Shown in pieces: positions 57,701-64,000 of a DNA stretch of 64,000 bases; the first letter of the stretch is position 1, and the number at the start of each line of letters is the position of its first letter. Under the pieces are notes generated by a model. That model made no database searches. It was given only the letters and a program-made list of their open reading frames with translations, and was not told the DNA's origin. The position numbers and the translations under genes were made by a program. This stretch comes from Echinococcus granulosus (lineage: Eukaryota; Platyhelminthes; Cestoda; Cyclophyllidea; Taeniidae). The stretch spans positions 352,970 through 416,969 of the forward strand of contig NW_020170405.1 of assembly GCF_000524195.1 (NCBI RefSeq). Direction: 5' to 3'.

Positions 57701-58555
57701 GCATTTTTAAATGAAATATTGCCACTGTTAGATGGGAGCTTTGCAGATAGGAGTGAGGCCAGGATTATTGTTTCCTGGCTATATAAGCCTCGCAGCGGAC
57801 CTAAACACGCAAAATGCCTGTAACACCTCCAATATAAATTTATATATGTGGCTATGTTAAAGTCTTGGCAGGCGATGGCGTAACAAGTCTCTTTGAAAAG
57901 TCAAACATGGGGACTTCGCACCCTATTTCCAAAAAGGTTAATTAATCTGTTAACGTTTTCATATGAAGCACCGTCTAGACGTCAGTTAGCCCATACCATT
58001 AATACAAAATTCCTCCTACTTTCAAGACCTAGCTGTAACAGCAAAGAAGCAGCATTTGATCAAGTCATTCAGACGAATTTAAAAAAACCTGATTAGGGGT
58101 TCTCTAGTAACTACAAAACAGAAAAATGAGTGCCCTAAAGCAACAGCCGAAGACTCTCACCGATTGGGTATGCGAAATTGGGATAATACTTCACTGGAGA
58201 AACTTCGCAGAGTGAGAAAAAAATTGCTCAGAATAAACGTTTAAAACACCAGCATTCAATTCAGGGGATGCTTTTACTTTCGCACTTAAATACATGGAAT
58301 AATAGGTTAACAAATGTCACGAATTTTCAAAGTCGTCATGACTATTTTTGTGAATGGTGTTAGGATGGACGTCGAATACGGTTCGCCCTTTATAGAGCAC
58401 GAAGGTTGTTATCCGCATCAACGATTTGAGTCTTCCAATGTTTGGTGTTAAAAGTGTGTGAGTTTGAAAGTATTAGGTGTACTAGAACTACTGTTCGGTG
58501 TTCGTTTCAAAATAAATTTATCTTTCGTCTTTTAAAATATAGAGATATGTTAAGG
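54755..58555. other. 3.8 kb with no gene seen
   Basis: AT-rich sequence. Short ORFs such as 55876-56109 and 57893-58096 have no domain or splice support. I saw no repeat copy, RNA gene or hairpin here. Confidence 0.35.
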
Positions 58556-58867
58556 TCAAGAGAACCTCACCAAATTGTGCTTGAATCGTTCTGCAAAGCG
58601 TTGCATTCTCTTTCGGAGTCGATATTCGCTAGTCCTTGTTAGTGATAAAGTGGCTCTGTTGAGGTTTTTCACATGATCCCTGATAAGTGTCTCTGAGTGC
58701 TTGTAAAAATCTCGTTCGTCGATTGCCTTAATACCATCATTCGAGAAGGCATTCTTAGATGATAGAAGAAACCGGTGATTCACAGAAATCGCAAGTACTG
58801 CGAGGAAGAGTATCGTTGCGCAACCGAAAAGAATGACGATAAATTGATTGGTTTTGGCGAAGGTCAT
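58556..58867 (-). CDS. Small single-pass membrane protein, unrecognised
   Basis: An ORF from MTFAKTNQ to a TGA stop gives 103 residues (116 if the upstream Met at 58906 is used). It has one strong hydrophobic segment near the N-terminus (FIVILFGCATILFLAVLAIS). A basic, helical, coiled-coil-like tail follows (SLTRTSEYRLRKRMQRFAER). This is the pattern of a type II signal-anchor protein, or of a secreted protein with an uncleaved signal. There is no intron and no family I recognise. Chance origin cannot be excluded at this length, but the organised hydrophobic and charged blocks favour coding. Confidence 0.4.
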   Translation of the reverse strand: MTFAKTNQFIVILFGCATILFLAVLAISVNHRFLLSSKNAFSNDGIKAIDERDFYKHSETLIRDHVKNLNRATLSLTRTSEYRLRKRMQRFAERFKHNLVRFS

Positions 58868-58906
58868 GTGCAATGGGGAGATACCAGAACCCCCGACCTC
58901 CTGCAT

Positions 58907-61900
58907 CGATTTGATTGGTCTAATGAAAGTCGTCGGGCTCTGCTGTTGGTGCTGGTGATATCCACATATTGGGTCACCCTAGGAAATGCAAATATATCTA
59001 CTGTCAGGGGCATATGAGTGCATTTGTCCCACCTCCCTCTGCAAAGCCGCATGTAGAATAGGCCACGCCCATGGAACACAATAGCATAATAGTAGCTCTC
59101 GATGTGAACCTTGGGCAAGGTAGCTGCTTGCTCGTATAAGTAGGACTAATGCTGCCTAATAAGTAATCAAGGTGCTAAACTGCAGTTAATGCTACTGTAG
59201 TGTTAGGACCTACAATACACGTCTGCCTCTCCACCTCAGCCACGCCTTTTCACATCGCCATGTGACCGAAAGTTCAGCTAGCATGCACGAATTATTCAAA
59301 AACACGAAAAATTTTATAAGGATTGTAAAGTTCCTGACTGTTGTCAAATTACCTGAACAAGATTGTTGAAAAATTTGTGTGGATTAATGGAGGGAAATTT
59401 TAAGCCGAGTTATGCATTTTCTCGATCACCTTTATTGTCAAAGGACCCTCATTTGAAGGATTTGTGTTTAATATTAGTGTTAGCATGACCTGAAAGAAGC
59501 TTGAGCACGAGGCAATAAATTTTTACATTTACATTAGCATTAAAGTACGCCAGGGATTCACAATATGCCCTCGATAACGTGGAGTAAGAAGTGATACTTA
59601 AGGAATTAAATATTACCTATTTAACCTTGTTCGAAAACTTTCGCTCCACGATAGATTCCCTATCTATGCAAATTTTCATTACGCCTCTAATGAGTACATA
59701 AATTCCACTTAAGTGACCGCTACGCTGACAGTTATCTGGGCTCTGATAGAGAAAGATGCGGGCCAATAAGCAAATAAATAAGTAAATTTTGGTGCAAGCA
59801 TCGGGTGGAGGTGATGAACACCTGAACAGGTGTTTTGTAGCCACTAAGTTACTCTTTGATTACTGCACTAAAGTCAGCATTTCTAGGTCTAACAATTACT
59901 GTGCTTCTTTTACCTCAACTCTCAATTATTACAACTGCTTAATTTTGCCCATTTAGGGAATTTTACACAGTTTTATAACATTCTTGCCTTACCTAAGCGG
60001 TGAAACATTAATGACATTAAGCCTGCAAAGGGCTGAGTTCACCGAACTATTGTATGAGATTTTCTCGTCAAGACAAAATTTACTAGTGATATCATCACCT
60101 AAAATTGCCTTATCAAACTACCGAAAAAGCAAAAGAGTAATTGAATTACCCTGAATTTCGTTTCGCCAACAGCAACGGGAAGCAAAGTTTGAAAATAATC
60201 GAGACTGAAAGTGACTTCAAAGTACTCGATTAAGTCACAGTGGTAAACATATTGTTCGTTTGCCCTCATCAGCCTCCTCATGAGTTAAAACGCGAGCTTT
60301 TGAATTCACGGCTCACAGGAATTTTTGAAAAATCTTAATCCCTGTGTCTTTTTGGTATGGTACTTGAGCCAGTCTCGAATAATTAAAATTAGCTGCTTTG
60401 TTTGACAGTAAGGAAACTATTTTGATGCGTTGAACCGGAAGGGGCGGTGTGAGAGCCATCGTCATCTCAATTCAGGGCAGTTATCACCCGGGAACCTCAA
60501 CCTAAACACAAACTGTGGACCATGCTTGACTTTTCGTCCAGGTGGAAGCCAAGTCTGCCATTGCTGCAAGAGTGAATTTGAGCGGTGGTATCCTTAAAGA
60601 GGGGAATGAAGTAAAGTTGTAAAGAGTCATTAGAGAGGTAAAGTTCAGTGAATACGCTGATGCCACCTCGAACAGAAACCTAATTCTGTATAGTGCCTAA
60701 TGACTACCTTCTTAAATTGAATTTTTGAAACAAATCATGATAATCACCTACGTAGGGCCCTGTTCAAATTTTTTGATTACTTTGAGGTTTATAGTAAAAA
60801 CAGATAAATCTGATGTGCAGCCTGGTTTGTATTGCCTAACATTGTAGACACAAACATTACTACATGAGGATTTAAAATACCTTCCTCCAAATATGTAAGC
60901 CGTATAATAATGACACTGATGTCATGCTTTAATACTGCTTAATCTCAAAATCTGTCAGGTGAGAAAAAGTGGACGATTTCGTACCTTTTTGTGTGATGAA
61001 CGAATATACAATTGATAAAATGTGTTTTAAAGCCCAGGTTAGAGTAAAACTGTGAAGCGGAATATGGGTACGCATTAAGTCTAACATTAGCAATTGAAAC
61101 AGCACCGTGAAACTACACATATGAAGGAGAAGTAATGTTTATTTAATTTTTCATAAGATGGATGAAATCAGTGAAATTCTGATGAATAAACTGACCCGGA
61201 CTATTGTTTTTACTTTCTTAAAATCCCATTTATTGACCTACCACGACTGGAAGTAGAACACTCTTGGAAGCAGTCAGGCATTCATTATTAAAATGCCTTC
61301 TAAACTGCGGTAATTAATAATTTAGGTGGTCTAATTAACATTTTCAACATCCCCACAGAACCACTTCACACCTAGACAATGAACACGGAAATCACATGAA
61401 TGCAATTACCACAAAACTAGGCGCGCGTATGAAAATTCAAACAAAATACTTTATGTTCTTATAGTACTGAATTTTACCCCTTCTACTCAGTTTGCACTCA
61501 ATAATGCATTCTTTGTAAAACAATTGGTTAGTTTTGGCTTAAGCGGCCATTCCATTCCTAGCTCACAGTTCTACACCGTTAGCAACTTCGTTTTGTCTCT
61601 TGTATTTTGCTTAAAAAGTTGTCAAATAAGAGCTTGCCTGCAAGGATGACATATGCTGCCCGCATGCATGGGTACACATCTCACAAACAGATGTCAGTTT
61701 GCACATTCCAAATGGGCAACGGCAACAGCACCGTGAACCTCTTTCTCTGTTTGTGTATGTGTGTGTAATGGATAGCCCCGAACGAGATCAAAAATGCCAA
61801 CAAGTAACAGTGTGCGATCTACAAACAAATTCCAATCAGAACAAAATGCATTTCCACCTTTAAAGCACCCAGAATCACCCATGGATTTAAACCAAATCTT

Positions 61901-62446
61901 ACTCTTTTGTCAATGATTGAACTTTTTTATTTTCAGCTCATAGCGATACAAAAGAAATGCTTGGACGGCTTTGGCATTCATGCATTCATTTCAGTCGTTG
62001 AAACTGTGCATAATATGGAGGAGAAGAGCGTAGTGGTTTCATTTACCCATTAAGTTATTTTAAAATATCTGATTACTTTCTTCCACTCATTTAAATACCA
62101 TTTGTAAAAACCATAAATGAAAAAGTTGGTTAAACAGAATCATTCATGAGCATCAAGTACTCGTCGTGTCCATTGTGGTTTTCTCTTAGCGTTGCTAAGA
62201 GAAAAGTAAGGCTAAGTGACAGTTTTTGATCAAGAAGAGGCAAAATTCTCAGTGATTATTTCCTAATGTATTAGTGACTACTACGAAATCGCTGGCATGT
62301 GGTCTTGAGAGCCAACCCTACCGCATGGCCTGATCGACCCACAGTGTTGGCTGTCCCTTACGCCTTAACGGCCTAATTCATGCCCAACAGGTTCCCAAAT
62401 GATTTTTTCCCCCTCTCCGCTCCCACCCTTCCCACTCCTCTTGCTT
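58907..62446. other. 3.5 kb with no gene seen, one hairpin
   Basis: AT-rich with scattered short ORFs in conflicting frames. A TG-rich simple repeat occurs near 61751-61767. A perfect hairpin occurs at 62179-62205, given separately. Confidence 0.35.
62179..62205. repeat. Perfect hairpin with 12-base arms and a 3-base loop
   Basis: TTTTCTCTTAGC, loop GTT, then GCTAAGAGAAAA. The stem is perfect and the loop minimal. It lies about 240 bases from the 3' end of the minus-strand exon at 62447-62591, so it could be a 3' RNA element of that gene or a terminal inverted repeat relic. Confidence 0.55.
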
Positions 62447-62591
62447 TTAAGCCTCATCGTCAACTGTAACGTTATCCACCCCTGTTGGTCCGTCCACTTG
62501 CACCCAATGGTCATCTGGCCGTACAACCGTTGTTTTCATCACCTTTTCTAGCAATATTTTCCGATGCCCCACTAAAAAGTTTTGCTTTTTT
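62447..62591 (-). CDS. C-terminal exon of an unrecognised gene
   Basis: From a good acceptor (ATTGTAATTGTAG, ending at 62592) to a TAA stop at 62447, the frame encodes 47 residues. It includes NFLVGHRKILLEKVMKTTVV and HWVQVDGPTGVDNVTVDDEA. The segment is GC-richer than its surroundings, and the acidic end is typical of a real C-terminus. I do not recognise the family. The upstream exons would lie at higher coordinates, possibly outside the window. Confidence 0.5.
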
Positions 62592-64000
62592 CTACAATTA
62601 CAATGATAAATCTTATTAATCAGTATTAAATCCAATCTGAACCCATGCGGAAGGAATAGGGCTAATCATATTATTTACCCACCTCGCTAATTTCAACAAG
62701 GTTATATGGGAGGCTGGAAATACCATATGTTAAGCGACATTTTTAATCATATTTTTGAGGAACTTTGTAAGTACTTTGCGAAACGTGATTAAATGTGGGT
62801 AGCGCTGATACCAGGAAGAGGTACAAGTCTCTCTGTCGACCGCCCTCCCTCACCGGAACGGGCAAAACTAAGGTCAACACAATTTACGTGCGTGTTAAAA
62901 CCGGCTCAAAGCAGTAGGTTTTAATTGAATGTTTCAACCAATTTCGTTTTTTTTTGCCAAATAGGATAGATCATGCTTAGAATGCTCTCCGTAGCAAAAA
63001 ATTAAACCACTCTTTTCGTACAGAAGGGATCACATTCTATCAAAAACCACCATATTGACTCCGTATAAAAGTTATTCTTTTAATTCAGCTGATTTCCGAG
63101 CAAAAGCGGTTTATTAAACGGCTCCCATTTATTTTTTTGTGCGTGCATGCCATAAAGCACCTATTCAAAAGTTGGGAGTGGGACTGTTCATCGCATTTTT
63201 AAGTCTTCATTTCTCAAAGCACTAACAAGGGATGTTGGCCCAAATGTAAGCATAAAAGCAAATTACCCCTTAACTATTTGATTACAGATTGCAGTTACTA
63301 GAGTACTTTCAAATATGGCAAAACGTAGTCTCTCCTCATTTGTTTATGGAGGCAACTTCTATTGCACGTGAATACTTCTTCTTCCTAACAAGAAAAAGGA
63401 AGTCACTAGGCTGTGTTCCTCCACGCAGAAACCAAAAAGGTTGGCAGTTTGTTATCAGAAACACCAATCGTTCAGTCGTAGAAAAGCCGTAACACTTCCT
63501 TGGGTGAATTTATATTTCTGGAAAAGCATGCAAAATACTCCATTGCCCACTATGCCATGTTCTGCGTGGACGCGGAAAAAGAAGTAAGGATTGGAAGTCC
63601 GCCTATACACATTATGGCGATGCTGTTATAAATGACCTCGGATCACCGAAAAGATATTAACTTCCGAACCTTTTAATAATGTTAGGTAACTGAAGAATGC
63701 AAACACTATGGCTCTAATACTGCCAGTAAAATGTGCAATTTATGTGCAGCTATTTTAAGATCTTTTGAACAATACCGAAATATGGTAAGCAGGATGGTAG
63801 CGCTAAAAATGAGCATTGAATAGCAGGTTAGAATATGACAAGTGTTTATGACATTTAGGACATCAATAATCTGACAGGAGGAGGCAATTTGCATTTGTGA
63901 CGCATCTCAGCATCCAATAGCTTACGCGTCAGTGTAATGATTTGCATGGAAATTAAGGGTGTTCCCGAAGCAAAAATTGACAGGTTAGGTAATTATTTCC
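62592..64000. other. Window end, weak exon-like frames only
   Basis: On the plus strand, 63488-63585 reads LGEFIFLEKHAKYSIAHYAM up to a GTAAGG donor. Other frames in the same place are also open, so no exon is called. No repeats were recognised. Confidence 0.25.

Overview
The window is eukaryotic nuclear DNA, AT-rich and intron-containing, with the standard genetic code. The best fit is a flatworm, probably a tapeworm. Three things suggest this: tiny introns of 33 to 38 bases, gene starts that sit directly on a 3' splice acceptor (AG|ATG, as expected for spliced-leader trans-splicing), and a family of short LTR elements resembling the TRIMs known from tapeworms. The species cannot be named from the sequence alone.

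Layout. From 1 to 5.9 kb, on the minus strand, lie lipin (phosphatidate phosphatase) and, 182 bases downstream of it, an ACBD6-like acyl-CoA-binding protein whose 3' end leaves the window. ZFPL1 (7.7-9.2 kb, plus) is complete in five exons. A single intronless histone H4 gene lies at 9.7-10.0 kb (minus). eIF3c (11.1-15.1 kb, minus) can be assembled in phase from 14 exons, ending in a 21-base micro-exon and a short terminal exon. A stretch rich in LTR copies follows, with an assembly gap at 16521-16620. An EPS8-like SH3 protein (about 18.7-24.6 kb, plus) has its visible 3' half here. From 25.5 to 37.6 kb the DNA is dominated by TRIM-like elements; inside this stretch is an intronless 451-residue orphan gene (30.6-32.0 kb). 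SNAPC3 (39.7-41.9 kb) and MZT1 (42.2-42.5 kb) lie in tandem on the plus strand, 216 bases apart. An unrecognised 205-residue membrane protein (45.0-45.6 kb) and an unassigned terminal exon just upstream of it are on the minus strand. The last 16 kb hold few genes: solo LTRs, isolated exons of genes with long introns, and one small membrane-protein ORF.

How the genes work together. Most recognisable genes are housekeeping: translation initiation (eIF3c), chromatin (H4), snRNA transcription (SNAPC3), microtubule nucleation (MZT1), Golgi structure (ZFPL1) and lipid metabolism (lipin, ACBD6). The two close same-strand pairs, lipin-ACBD6 and SNAPC3-MZT1, look like two-gene polycistronic units in which the second message is matured by trans-splicing. 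This is an inference from spacing and acceptor placement. The most distinctive non-genic content is the dispersed LTR/TRIM family, with at least 14 LTR copies or fragments, two near-complete elements, two partial ones and one tail-to-tail inverted LTR pair.
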